Of a stretch of DNA of 64,000 nucleotides, positions 1-8,240 are shown one piece after another. The stretch spans positions 16,010-80,009 of the forward strand of contig CAKQME010000011.1 of assembly GCA_934254815.1 (NCBI GenBank). Reading direction: 5' to 3'. Made by a program: the position numbers and the translations under genes. Source of the stretch: an uncultured Clostridia bacterium. Lineage in GTDB: Bacteria; Bacillota; Clostridia; Christensenellales; Borkfalkiaceae. Each line of letters opens with the position of its first letter. Position 1 is the first letter of the stretch. Under the pieces are notes generated by a model that worked only from the letters and a program-made list of their open reading frames with translations, ran no database searches and was not told the DNA's origin.

Positions 1-2
1 AA

Positions 3-2765
3 GAATTTATATCGGCGGAAAAAATAACCGACCCCGTCAGGGGAGACGTAAACGGAATTTACGAATACGAATTTAATGGGTGGGGCGTCGACGCCGAAAC
101 TTACGTTATAGGCGAAGAAAAGGATATTAACGGCAACGTAAAAACATATATTCTGTTCAAAGCGCAGTTTACCGAAAAAGGCAAACGCCATACAATTACT
201 TTCGACGCGTTAGGCGGTAAATTTGCAAGCGGAGAATCCGTTCTTAAAAAGACAGGTGTTTACGGCGAAGATATTTCAGGAATAGTTCCCGAAAACTATT
301 CCGACGAAAAGGGCGAGTTTACGTTTATCTGCTGGACTACTCTGCCGTATTCGCCCGAACACAGGGTTGACGAAAACGAACTCAGAATAGGTAATTCCGA
401 CGTAACGTATTACGCGTATTATTCGCTCAGCCCCGCGACGATAACGCTTACTTTCAAAGGTAAAGCTGAAACAGAGCGGACTGACGGCACGGGTATAGTT
501 TACTTTGGCGGAGATAAAACCAGAACGGAACTTACCGTAAGCGGGTTATACGGCAGAACTTACTATATCACGGCAAACGATTTTGCGGTAGATAGTCCGT
601 CGGAGTCGTTTGTTCCCGACTATCTCAGATGGACGGTCGACGGAAAAGAATATATCAGCGCGTTTTATAACGACGGATATATGGCGGAAGTCCCGTTTGA
701 CCATAACGCGACTATAGAAATAATCTTTAAAAAGGGAACGCCTAAGATAATCAATATAGCTTTTGTTTCCGACGGCGAGTGTTTCGAACTTGACGGTTCT
801 AAGATAGACGGCGTAATATGTAACGGCTATATGAGCGGTTTAAGACACGTCGTAAACTATTACGAAGCTTACGGAACGAAAATCGCTGCGCCGTTCGTTG
901 ACTATTACAGCGAGCATTATTACAGGTTCGACCGTTGGGAAACTAAGCCGACAGACGGAAGTACCCCCGTTTCGTTCAGGGCGGGCGACGAAATAACGTT
1001 TACCGAAGATACTGTTTTTTACGGCGTATACGTTCACGATACGACCGAAAAGGTAGTACTTACTTTCTGTTCGGAATCTTACTATGGCGTACCAGGTGCG
1101 GGCGATCTCGTAGGCTTGCAGATTTTCCCCGACGGCAGCGTTGAAATAACCGACTGCGGCGTGGCGGGTGAAAAGATAACGTTCGATATACTTCCGTCGT
1201 GTAAAGGCATGACTTTTGTCGGCTGGACGGTAAACGGAAACGACGACTTTATAACGCAAAGTCAACTTAACGAATCTGTTTATTCGTCGAAAGCGACTTA
1301 TTACGCGGTATACGAAGCCGCCGCTGATAAATTCGATATCGTCGTCAGGGCGGGCGACGGCAAATTCGGTGACGGAAAAACCGAAAAAACCATTACCGCC
1401 GTATCTTACGGCAAACTTGCGAGCGAGCTGGAACGCCCCGCGCCGAATGCGGACGGACTTGTTTTCAGTCACTACGAAAATGCGGACGGATATCCCGTTA
1501 CGGCTGTCGAAAAAACCGAAACTCTTTACGCGAAATACGCCAAACCTGTTTCTACTTTCGAAGATTTGCGGAATATCAACCTCGCGCCCGAAGAAAATTA
1601 TGTTTTGACTAACGATATTTCGGTCGGCGGTTACATTTTCGACGAAAACTCCGCCGCGGAATGGACGGCGATCGGCTCAAACTCAAGAAACGGATTTTCG
1701 GGAACTTTCAACGGTAACGGGTATAAAATAAATATTTCGGCAAAAAGCGGAACAAAGCAGAATTTCGGATTTTTCGCTAAGGTCGGCGGAACTGTTTATA
1801 ATCTTTCGGTAGTCGGGTATTTTTCGATAAAAGGCTCGACCGACGCGACGGCTCTCGGCGCGTTCTGCGGAGAAATCTCCGCAAGCGGAAGAGTTATCGA
1901 TTGTCAGAGCTTTACAAGGTTTGAGGTCGCTGTGTCGGCGTCTCGGAACGTGTCCGTGTCGGGCTCTATAGGCGTTAATAACGGTATTATAGACGGACTT
2001 ATGGCGTCGGCAAGCGGAACTATAGAAATCGACAGCGACAAAGAATTTACCGTCGGCGCGGCTGTCGGTACAAATAACGGAGCGGTTAAAAACGTCAATC
2101 AGAGCGGCAGGGGCGGCGCGCTTTACGTCTCGTTGGCAAGAAGCCTTAACTGTAACGTCGGCTCGTTTGCGGGTTGTAATACGGGGGTAATAGAAAACAG
2201 TTTTTCCGAAAGGGCGGTAATGATAAATCTTTCTCAGGGAGATAACGTGTACCTTGAAAAATCCGTGATTGTCGGCGGGTTTGTCGGCAGAAACGACGGA
2301 ACGATAAGAAACGCTACAACTCTTTACGGAATCCTTGAATACGATATAAGTAACGTCACGTTGCTTGGCGAAAGCGGTCTTGAGATCGCTTATTATCCTT
2401 ACGACGAAAATTCTCGTTTTATAGTTTACGCCGTAGGAAAGGACGAACAGGGCGTTACTCATACTACTCGGTTTGTAATTTATCTTGACGATGACGCTAA
2501 AAAGGTCGGGTCGACGGAATATAGGGAGTATACGCTTTCCGAGTTTATCGCGGAAAACCCTGCGGATGGAAAGAAGTTCATGGCTTTAATCAAAGCGATA
2601 GCTTTCGGCAGTTTTGTGTCGGCGGATAACGGCAAAACGGATAATTGCGCCGTAATCGACCGTATCGGAACGGGCAACGGAGTCGAACTTGTTTCGAGTT
2701 GCGGTTTCGACGAAATAAAATGGAATTATATTTCAAGGCTGCACGATACCGTTTACGAACCGTAA
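3..2765 (+). CDS. Large exported protein with InlB-type and GLUG repeats (5' partial)
   Basis: The frame is open from the window edge to the TAA at 2763-2765 (920 codons), so the start and any signal peptide lie outside. An ATG at 681 is internal, because the same frame encodes matching sequence before it. The first two thirds are beta-rich repeats ending in aromatic-rich motifs such as GWTVNG...YYAVYE and DTVFYGVYV, like the Listeria-Bacteroides (Flg_new/InlB B) repeat. Then LTNDIS...WTAIGS...FSGTFNGNGYKI leads into at least four GLUG-type motifs (GSIGVNNGIIDG, GAAVGTNNGAVKN, GSFAGCNTGVIEN, GGFVGRNDGTIRN). Such proteins are typically surface-displayed adhesin or matrix components. No C-terminal LPXTG or hydrophobic anchor is seen. 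The exact role is unknown. Confidence 0.85.
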   Translation, partial: EFISAEKITDPVRGDVNGIYEYEFNGWGVDAETYVIGEEKDINGNVKTYILFKAQFTEKGKRHTITFDALGGKFASGESVLKKTGVYGEDISGIVPENYSDEKGEFTFICWTTLPYSPEHRVDENELRIGNSDVTYYAYYSLSPATITLTFKGKAETERTDGTGIVYFGGDKTRTELTVSGLYGRTYYITANDFAVDSPSESFVPDYLRWTVDGKEYISAFYNDGYMAEVPFDHNATIEIIFKKGTPKIINIAFVSDGECFELDGSKIDGVICNGYMSGLRHVVNYYEAYGTKIAAPFVDYYSEHYYRFDRWETKPTDGSTPVSFRAGDEITFTEDTVFYGVYVHDTTEKVVLTFCSESYYGVPGAGDLVGLQIFPDGSVEITDCGVAGEKITFDILPSCKGMTFVGWTVNGNDDFITQSQLNESVYSSKATYYAVYEAAADKFDIVVRAGDGKFGDGKTEKTITAVSYGKLASELERPAPNADGLVFSHYENADGYPVTAVEKTETLYAKYAKPVSTFEDLRNINLAPEENYVLTNDISVGGYIFDENSAAEWTAIGSNSRNGFSGTFNGNGYKINISAKSGTKQNFGFFAKVGGTVYNLSVVGYFSIKGSTDATALGAFCGEISASGRVIDCQSFTRFEVAVSASRNVSVSGSIGVNNGIIDGLMASASGTIEIDSDKEFTVGAAVGTNNGAVKNVNQSGRGGALYVSLARSLNCNVGSFAGCNTGVIENSFSERAVMINLSQGDNVYLEKSVIVGGFVGRNDGTIRNATTLYGILEYDISNVTLLGESGLEIAYYPYDENSRFIVYAVGKDEQGVTHTTRFVIYLDDDAKKVGSTEYREYTLSEFIAENPADGKKFMALIKAIAFGSFVSADNGKTDNCAVIDRIGTGNGVELVSSCGFDEIKWNYISRLHDTVYEP

Positions 2766-2793
2766 CAACGTATTATAAACTGCGATAAAAAAT

Positions 2794-2903
2794 AAATCGC
2801 TTGTACGACGGGCTTTTCACAAATCGGATATGACGAAAACTTTAAAAAAGTAGTCATATCGGGCGTTTGCGGAATTTTCCGCCGTATAAGCGATTGTTTT
2901 TTA
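2794..2903. terminator. Branched stem-loop terminator between convergent genes
   Basis: An outer stem AATCGCTT (2795-2802) / AAGCGATT (2888-2895) is followed by a T-rich run. It encloses two more hairpins: GATATGAC (2827-2834) / GTCATATC (2853-2860), and GCGGAATTTTCCGC (2869-2882). It lies between the convergent GLUG-protein gene and gerC, with A-rich sequence on the far side, so it could terminate transcription in both directions. Confidence 0.6.
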
Positions 2904-2916
2904 ATGCGAAATGATT

Positions 2917-4128
2917 TTATGCGCGGTTATTTCTCTGCGCTTTGCATTTTACGTTTATTTCCGGTTGTACGTTGTTTAAAAAATCTTCTTTGTAATCGTC
3001 GTAATATCTGTGGTGAAATTTATATAGTTCGTCGGTCAGCTGAAACAAATCGCAACCAGATTCGCGAAGTTTATCGAACATTCCGTTCAGTATGCCTTTA
3101 ACTTTTTCTTCGGTGGCTTTCAATACGTTTTCAGGTATGTCCTGCGTGGTGAACAGGTCTTTGACTTCTTCGCTTTTGTCTAAATCTTCGATATGACAGT
3201 TCAGCGCAAGATCTATTTTAAAAATCGGTCGGTCTCTCATTTCCAGCGAATAACTTCTTTTTTCCTCGTTTATACCCAGCGTAAGCGCGACTTTTTCGCC
3301 CTCGAAATCTATTTCGTCAAAGTCGAAAAACGTGTCTATAGAAGAGTATTTACGCATATTGAAAAACAGAGTTTCGTTTTCGTCGAGAAGACCTACGTTT
3401 ACGCCGTTTGAAAAAATCAGGGTAGACGTGCAGTCGAATATTTTCTGTTTGTTTTCCTCTCCGCCGTTGCCGCCGCTTCCGCCGGAACCGCCGCCGTTGC
3501 CCTCCTGAACTTCTTGGGTTTCTTCGCTTTCTATCGTTTTAACGTAGGGCATATACGAACTTTTCGATTTCGAAAAATAGCCCTTGCTGAAGTCCTTTAC
3601 GTTGGTGAAAGCTATGCGGTTTAGTTTGGCAATGTCTTTGACGAGTATTTTTTCGAGCGCGAAAGCCGAAACGGAATCAAGCGGAGTAGTTACGGATAGT
3701 ATATCTTTGGCTTTTCCCTCCGTCGCGATAAGAAGCGACGAGTCGGGAATTTTGTCGGTTCGGTTGAAAAAGTCGACGAAAGTCATTACGTCTTTGTCCA
3801 GAGTTTCACCGCTTATTGCTATAAGGTTGCAGAACGAAAGTAAAGGGTACCACCCCGTGGTTACGCCTATATCGTCTATGGCGTCGGCAATAGTTTTGCC
3901 TTTGCCCGTAACGACCGCGCTTTCGTTGTTTTTGGAGTCCGCGCTTGCGTTTGGTACGGCGATCTGCGCGGTCACTTCATAGCCGCCTTTGTCGGCGGAG
4001 TCTATGCCGAGAGCTATGATTATAGCCGTTTTTTCAATGTCGATAAGCCCGAAATTGTTCGTTAAAAACAATAGCAGAGTAAACGCTACCAGAATAGGAA
4101 CGAGCTTAGAACGGATAAATTTCATCAT
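2917..4128 (-). CDS. gerC: Ger(x)C family spore germination protein
   Basis: This is the C subunit of a GerA-type germinant receptor in the spore inner membrane. The protein is 403 aa from the ATG at 4128, which overlaps the gerB stop as ATGA and follows the SD AAGGAG. A longer frame from 4197 runs back into gerB and has no SD. The N terminus is a single hydrophobic helix (about residues 5-25), followed by the family hallmark DIEKTAIIIALGID. The lipobox cysteine usual before this motif is absent (LFLTNNFGLIDIEK), so the protein is probably anchored by its helix and not by lipid. A Gly/Ser-rich linker (about residues 213-222) separates the N-terminal domain from the C-terminal Ger(x)C domain, as in GerAC homologues. 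Confidence 0.88.
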   Translation of the reverse strand: MMKFIRSKLVPILVAFTLLLFLTNNFGLIDIEKTAIIIALGIDSADKGGYEVTAQIAVPNASADSKNNESAVVTGKGKTIADAIDDIGVTTGWYPLLSFCNLIAISGETLDKDVMTFVDFFNRTDKIPDSSLLIATEGKAKDILSVTTPLDSVSAFALEKILVKDIAKLNRIAFTNVKDFSKGYFSKSKSSYMPYVKTIESEETQEVQEGNGGGSGGSGGNGGEENKQKIFDCTSTLIFSNGVNVGLLDENETLFFNMRKYSSIDTFFDFDEIDFEGEKVALTLGINEEKRSYSLEMRDRPIFKIDLALNCHIEDLDKSEEVKDLFTTQDIPENVLKATEEKVKGILNGMFDKLRESGCDLFQLTDELYKFHHRYYDDYKEDFLNNVQPEINVKCKAQRNNRA

Positions 4129-5198
4129 ACCGTTTTTCTCCTTGCGAAAATCAGCAGTACCAGCGGAACGGCATATGCCACGAACGCGTAAGCCCAAATG
4201 ACGTTTTTGCTTAAAAATCTGAATATTTCTATAAAGTTATTGTGTGCAACGAGTAACGCCGCAATTGAAATTCCGTTTACGATAAGCGGAGGAATTATTT
4301 TCTTTTTGAATTCAAAAGTTTTATCGAGAGCTTCGCATGCAAAAACGAGGGGTAACGCCACGTTGAACGCGCATACTAGCGCGAAAACGAACCCCGCTAT
4401 ATAATCGACTCTGCCTATACTCGATAAAGCCACGTTGCTTTTACCCATTTGAATCGGTGAAAAATACTGTCTTTCGGTAAGCGCGCCGAATTCTCCGTAA
4501 AGTATAGCCATGTAAAGCGTTACAAGTAAAGCCATAACTCCGTAAGAACACATAATTTTTGTCTTGTAATTCTTTTCGGCTTTGAAATTTCCGAGCAGAA
4601 ATAAGATATACGCTCCGTCAAGATACCATACGGCGGTGTTTTTCGCTCCCTCGAAAAGTTTGTCGGCGGGTACGCCTATGATCGGCAACAGATTGGTAAA
4701 ATCGGTCAGCGAAAGCGATAACGCGAGTAAAACCGAAATTCCGAAAACGGCTATCCATACCGTTATATCCGCGCATCTGCCTACCGCTCGTACGCCTTTG
4801 TAGCAAATAAACGCCGAGAAAAAAAAGAAAATTAGAAAGGTAAGCACCGACGGCGCGGTTTCGTAAAGCGCGATTTCAATATAGTTTTTCTGTTCTACTA
4901 TAGGTATGAACGCCCGCACGACGAAGTATATGAAAAATATGAAGTATACGACTTTCGCGAAAACCTTTCCGAAAGACGAAACCAGTATATCGTAAAAACT
5001 TTTCCCGCCGAAACGGTCGTTCATTTTAAGTAAAAAGAATACGAACAAACCGTCGACGGCAAAATTTATAAGCGCGGATATCCACAGCGACTCGTACGCG
5101 TATCTTGCGGTTATTGCCGGCGCGACTATCATTTTGCCTATCGCGCACATAGATATGAGCATAAAACATATTTGCCTTACGCTGATTTTATTTGTCAT
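4125..5198 (-). CDS. gerB: GerAB/ArcD/ProY family spore germination transporter
   Basis: A 357-aa integral membrane protein with about ten hydrophobic segments, opening MTNKISVRQICFMLISMCAIGK. It resembles the GerB subunit (spore permease, APC superfamily) that contributes to germinant recognition in the GerA-type receptor. Its start overlaps the end of gerA by 11 nt and its stop overlaps gerC by 4 nt, which implies translational coupling of the three subunits in 1:1:1 fashion. Members are normally 350-370 aa, so it looks complete. The germinant cannot be predicted from sequence. Confidence 0.9.
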   Translation of the reverse strand: MTNKISVRQICFMLISMCAIGKMIVAPAITARYAYESLWISALINFAVDGLFVFFLLKMNDRFGGKSFYDILVSSFGKVFAKVVYFIFFIYFVVRAFIPIVEQKNYIEIALYETAPSVLTFLIFFFFSAFICYKGVRAVGRCADITVWIAVFGISVLLALSLSLTDFTNLLPIIGVPADKLFEGAKNTAVWYLDGAYILFLLGNFKAEKNYKTKIMCSYGVMALLVTLYMAILYGEFGALTERQYFSPIQMGKSNVALSSIGRVDYIAGFVFALVCAFNVALPLVFACEALDKTFEFKKKIIPPLIVNGISIAALLVAHNNFIEIFRFLSKNVIWAYAFVAYAVPLVLLIFARRKTV

Positions 5199-6630
5199 TA
5201 TGAACGAATTGTCTCCTTTTGTTTTTAGCTCCGAGCGAAATCGGGCGGTAGGGCATAGATGTTACTTCGGACATATATATTCCGTCCTGCAGGTCGTTCG
5301 GTATAAGCGGCGAATAGGGCGCGACGTAAGGCGTGCCGTAGTTGTCTGTAGCGCACAGATAGCATATGAGAAACGCGCTGAAAACGACTATACCGTATCC
5401 GCCCACGGAACCCGCTATAATCAATACTATAAATCTTAAAAGCGAAGTAGTCTCGGTAAGTTCCGGTACGGTGTAAATGCTTATGCCCGACATTGCCATA
5501 ATAAGCAGGGCGGGCGTAGATACAAGCCCAGCGTTTACTGCCGTTTCGCCCAAAACAAGCGCCCCGACAATTGCCAAAGCCATACCGACGTACTTTGGCA
5601 TTCGTATGCTCGTTTCGTTGAGAATTTCGAATATAAGCAGAATGAAGAACATTTCGAGACTTGGCGAAAGCGGTATGCCCTTAATGCTGTTTACTATCGT
5701 CAGCAGAAAGTTAAGCGGTATCAGCTGTAAGTGGAACAGTTGCGCCGCAACGAACAGCCCCGGCAGAAAAACCGAGAAAAATATCGCGGCTACGCGTAAA
5801 AATCTTACAAGATTAGCGCGATAATGCGAGATATAGTAGTCCTCTGCGGTCTGAAAGTCTTCTATGAGCATATAAGGCAAAGTCAACGAGAAAGGCGAGC
5901 CGTCTACCAGTATGCCGACTCTGCCTTCGAGCATACGCTCGATTAAAACGTCGGGGCGTTCGGTAGACCCCACTTGCTTGAAAAGCGAATTTTTGCGTTG
6001 ATTTAAAGCTTTTGAAAGGTATGAACTGTCCGGTACGCCGTCAATGTCGAAGCTCTTTATTTTTTTGCGTATCTTATTTAATAAGGCGGGGTTGGTGATG
6101 CCGTCTATAGACATAAGCGCGATTGCCGTAGACGTAAATTTGCCCGCCTGTAACATCTCTATTTTAAGCGACGGAGTTTTCAGGTATCTCCTTACAAGGC
6201 TTAAATTGGTTTTTATCGATTCTATAAAACCGTTTCGCGGTCCTCTTATCGCAAGTTCGGTCGGAGGTTCGGCTATCGCTCGCACGTCGAACTTTTTAAG
6301 GTCTACCGAAATCGCGCCCGCTTTGCCGTCGATCAGTATAGCCGTGTAGCCTTCGAGAATGTCCGTCGCTGCGTCCTGAATTTTAGTTTCGAATTTCACG
6401 TTGGCGGCGGTAATCGACTTTGAAAGCGTTTTAAGGCTCGATCTCGTCTTTGCGTTTTTCAGCGGGGAGAGAACTTCCAGCCCTAAAAGTTCGCGATCGG
6501 TTATCGAATCGACGTAAACGGCTACCGCGTTTTTGCTTCCCGCGGTAAATTCGAAAAATATTACGTCGTCGCTCGGCAATAACGCTTTAAGCACTTTTAC
6601 GTTCGCGTCAAGCTCTTTTTTGATATTCAT
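5188..6630 (-). CDS. gerA: GerA family spore germination protein
   Basis: A 480-aa A subunit of a GerA-type germinant receptor. An N-terminal soluble domain (about residues 1-240, containing LKALLPSDDVIFFEF and PTELAIRGPRNGFIESIKTN) is followed by a membrane domain with about five helices and the hallmark LLIFEILNETSIRMPKYVG. The conserved RGPRxGF and GSPFSLTLPYML motifs are present. It is first in the gerA-gerB-gerC operon. The ATG at 6630 has only weak SD-like sequence. A plausible sporulation promoter lies about 27-55 bp upstream of the start. The order A-B-C and the overlapping frames are typical of clostridia and bacilli. Confidence 0.93.
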   Translation of the reverse strand: MNIKKELDANVKVLKALLPSDDVIFFEFTAGSKNAVAVYVDSITDRELLGLEVLSPLKNAKTRSSLKTLSKSITAANVKFETKIQDAATDILEGYTAILIDGKAGAISVDLKKFDVRAIAEPPTELAIRGPRNGFIESIKTNLSLVRRYLKTPSLKIEMLQAGKFTSTAIALMSIDGITNPALLNKIRKKIKSFDIDGVPDSSYLSKALNQRKNSLFKQVGSTERPDVLIERMLEGRVGILVDGSPFSLTLPYMLIEDFQTAEDYYISHYRANLVRFLRVAAIFFSVFLPGLFVAAQLFHLQLIPLNFLLTIVNSIKGIPLSPSLEMFFILLIFEILNETSIRMPKYVGMALAIVGALVLGETAVNAGLVSTPALLIMAMSGISIYTVPELTETTSLLRFIVLIIAGSVGGYGIVVFSAFLICYLCATDNYGTPYVAPYSPLIPNDLQDGIYMSEVTSMPYRPISLGAKNKRRQFVHNDK

Positions 6631-6656
6631 AAATTAAGTATCGCGTAAACGAAAAT

Positions 6657-6685
6657 TATTATGTAAATTCGATTGAATTTATACA
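6657..6685 (-). promoter_or_regulatory. Candidate sigma-G-like promoter of gerABC
   Basis: On the minus strand TGTATA (6685-6680) and CATAATA (6663-6657) are separated by 16 bp. They resemble the forespore sigma-G consensus TGAATA / CATACTA, as expected for a germinant receptor operon expressed in the forespore. The assignment rests on motif similarity and gene context only. Confidence 0.4.
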
Positions 6686-6719
6686 AAATTTCATAATTTT
6701 AAAAAGCGCAATCGGGCGA

Positions 6720-6749
6720 TTGACTTAACGCGCGAATAAGATGTAAAAT
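6720..6749 (+). promoter_or_regulatory. Candidate sigma-A promoter of the sugar kinase gene
   Basis: TTGACT (6720-6725) and TAAAAT (6744-6749) are separated by 18 bp and lie just upstream of the SD GGAGG and the ATG at 6769. Spacing is slightly long. Confidence 0.5.
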
Positions 6750-6768
6750 ATAATCGCGGAGGAAAGTT

Positions 6769-7857
6769 ATGGAATTTAAAGATCTTTTAAGCAATTTTAA
6801 AATAAACGGAAATTTCGTCGGCTGCGAACCTTACGGCAGCGGGCTTATAAACAGAACTTACGTTGCGGTTTATGACGACGGCGGCAAACGCGTCAGATAT
6901 ATCGTGCAGAGAATAAATACCAACCTCTTTAAAAACGTCGACGGACTTATGAACAATATAAAGCTCGTAACGGAGTTTAACAGGGCGGAGATAGCCGAAC
7001 GCGGCGGCGACCCCGACAGAGAAAGTCTTACACTCGTATTTACTAAAGACGGCAACGCGTATTACAGAACCGAAGAGGGCGATTGTTACAGGGTTTATGT
7101 TTTTATCGAGAACGCGAAAGGTTACGACGTGGTCGAAAAACCCGAACATTTTTACGAGAGCGCGGTGGCTTTCGGAAAATTCGCGCAGCTGCTCGATCGT
7201 TTCGACAGTTCGAAACTTTTCGAAGTATTGCCCGATTTCCATAATACCGTAAAGCGTTTCGATAATCTGAAAAAATCTTTGGCGGCGGATAAACTCAACA
7301 GAGCCAAAGATGTAAAAGCCGAAATAGATTTCGCGCTCGGTCACGAAAATATAATCGGCAATATAGTCAATCTTTTAAACAGCGGCGAAATGCCGACGAG
7401 GGTTACTCATAACGATACAAAGCTCAATAACGTGCTTATAGATACGAGAACGGATAAAGCCGTCTGCGTTATCGACCTCGACACTATGATGCCCGGCAGT
7501 ATTTGTTACGATTTCGGAGATTCGATAAGATTCGGCTGTAACCCCTGTTTAGAGGACGAACACGATACAAGCAAAGTCATATTCGATTTGCCGTTGTTCG
7601 AAACTTACGCGCGCGGATATCTCAGCGTATTCGGTAACACCATAACCGATATCGAACGCAAGAATCTGCCTATGGGCGCAATACTTATGACATACGAGTG
7701 CGGAATAAGATTTTTAACCGACTACCTTGACGGAGACGTGTATTTCAGAATGAAGCGCGAGGGGCAGAACGTCGACAGAACGCGTTCGCAGTTCAAACTC
7801 GTTTCCGATATGGAAAAATGTTACGATAAACTCGAATCCATAGTATATAAATATTAA
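6769..7857 (+). CDS. NahK-like N-acetylhexosamine 1-kinase (aminoglycoside phosphotransferase fold)
   Basis: The 362-aa protein has the APH-type kinase signature THNDTKLNNVL (about residues 213-223, with catalytic Asp216) followed by VIDLDTMMPG (metal-binding Asp236) and YDFGDSIRFG. These extended motifs match N-acetylhexosamine 1-kinase (NahK/LnpB), which phosphorylates GlcNAc or GalNAc at C1 in lacto-N-biose and mucin-glycan use. The length matches the about 360 aa of the family. No lacto-N-biose phosphorylase or sugar transporter is adjacent, so the substrate is inferred only from similarity. It is a single-gene unit between a divergent germination operon and the lysine riboswitch. The ATG follows the SD GGAGG at a normal distance. 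Confidence 0.75.
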   Translation: MEFKDLLSNFKINGNFVGCEPYGSGLINRTYVAVYDDGGKRVRYIVQRINTNLFKNVDGLMNNIKLVTEFNRAEIAERGGDPDRESLTLVFTKDGNAYYRTEEGDCYRVYVFIENAKGYDVVEKPEHFYESAVAFGKFAQLLDRFDSSKLFEVLPDFHNTVKRFDNLKKSLAADKLNRAKDVKAEIDFALGHENIIGNIVNLLNSGEMPTRVTHNDTKLNNVLIDTRTDKAVCVIDLDTMMPGSICYDFGDSIRFGCNPCLEDEHDTSKVIFDLPLFETYARGYLSVFGNTITDIERKNLPMGAILMTYECGIRFLTDYLDGDVYFRMKREGQNVDRTRSQFKLVSDMEKCYDKLESIVYKY

Positions 7858-7870
7858 CTCCGGCTTTAAC

Positions 7871-7904
7871 AAGTAAAGTAATTTTTAAAAAGTAAAGTAA
7901 TTTT
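7871..7904. repeat. Short direct repeat
   Basis: The 15-mer AAGTAAAGTAATTTT occurs at 7871-7885 and again at 7890-7904, just upstream of the riboswitch promoter. Its function is unknown. It may be a regulator site or a slippage product. Confidence 0.5.
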
Positions 7905-7924
7905 ATCCAAAAAGTGAAAAACGC

Positions 7925-7953
7925 TTGACAAAGTAAAATTTATAGTATACAAT
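7925..7953 (+). promoter_or_regulatory. Sigma-A promoter of the lysine transporter operon
   Basis: A consensus TTGACA (7925-7930) is 17 bp from TACAAT (7948-7953). It is placed to start transcription just upstream of the lysine riboswitch. Confidence 0.8.
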
Positions 7954-7975
7954 AATGATATAAATTAAATAATTT

Positions 7976-8144
7976 CGGGTAGAGGCGCGAAGTTTATAAG
8001 TATTTTTCGTTGATTCCGCTCAAACGGAAACGAAAAAGAAAGGAAACTTTGCCGAAACGGCGCGACTTTTGAGAGTCGTCGTTCGTTGGGCGTCGGGAGA
8101 ATATCCCGCCGACTGTCGCTTGCTTGCAGGCGGAGAGCTATCGT
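7976..8144 (+). ncRNA. Lysine riboswitch (L-box)
   Basis: The leader carries the conserved L-box segments in order: TAGAGGCGCGAA (from 7979), TATAAGTA, AGGAAACTTTGCCGAA (8041-8056), GTTGGG...GGGA, GCCGACTGTC (8108-8117) and GGCGGAGAGCTATCG (8129-8143). GGTAG near 7980 can pair with CTATC near 8140 to close helix P1. The motif order matches the known lysine riboswitch core, and a terminator hairpin follows. Binding of lysine should switch off the transporter genes downstream by favouring termination. No covariance search could be run here. Confidence 0.88.
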
Positions 8145-8178
8145 AGTATTTTTCGCATATACTTTTTGTGTATATCCG

Positions 8179-8217
8179 GTCGCAATATTGCTTTAGCTTT
8201 ATTGCGGCTTTTCTTTT
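8179..8217 (+). terminator. Riboswitch-controlled intrinsic terminator
   Basis: GTCGCAATA (8179-8187) pairs with TATTGCGGC (8200-8208; one G-U pair) and is followed by TTTTCTTTT, 23 bp before the start codon. The location between the L-box and the coding region fits the lysine-dependent expression platform. The antiterminator was not resolved by eye. Confidence 0.75.
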
Positions 8218-8240
8218 GCCCGGATTAAAGGAGTAGACAA

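Noticed and set aside
840..1472. Antisense open frame of 210 codons over the GLUG protein gene
   Set aside because: It mirrors the strong sense frame, has no SD or family features, and is a composition effect of the codon usage. The same holds for long antisense frames at 1683-2462, 8199-8966, 21462-22265 and 26508-27401.
4129..4197. Upstream start of gerC giving 426 aa
   Set aside because: It would lie inside gerB with no SD; the ATG at 4128 has AAGGAG and the usual overlap with the gerB stop.
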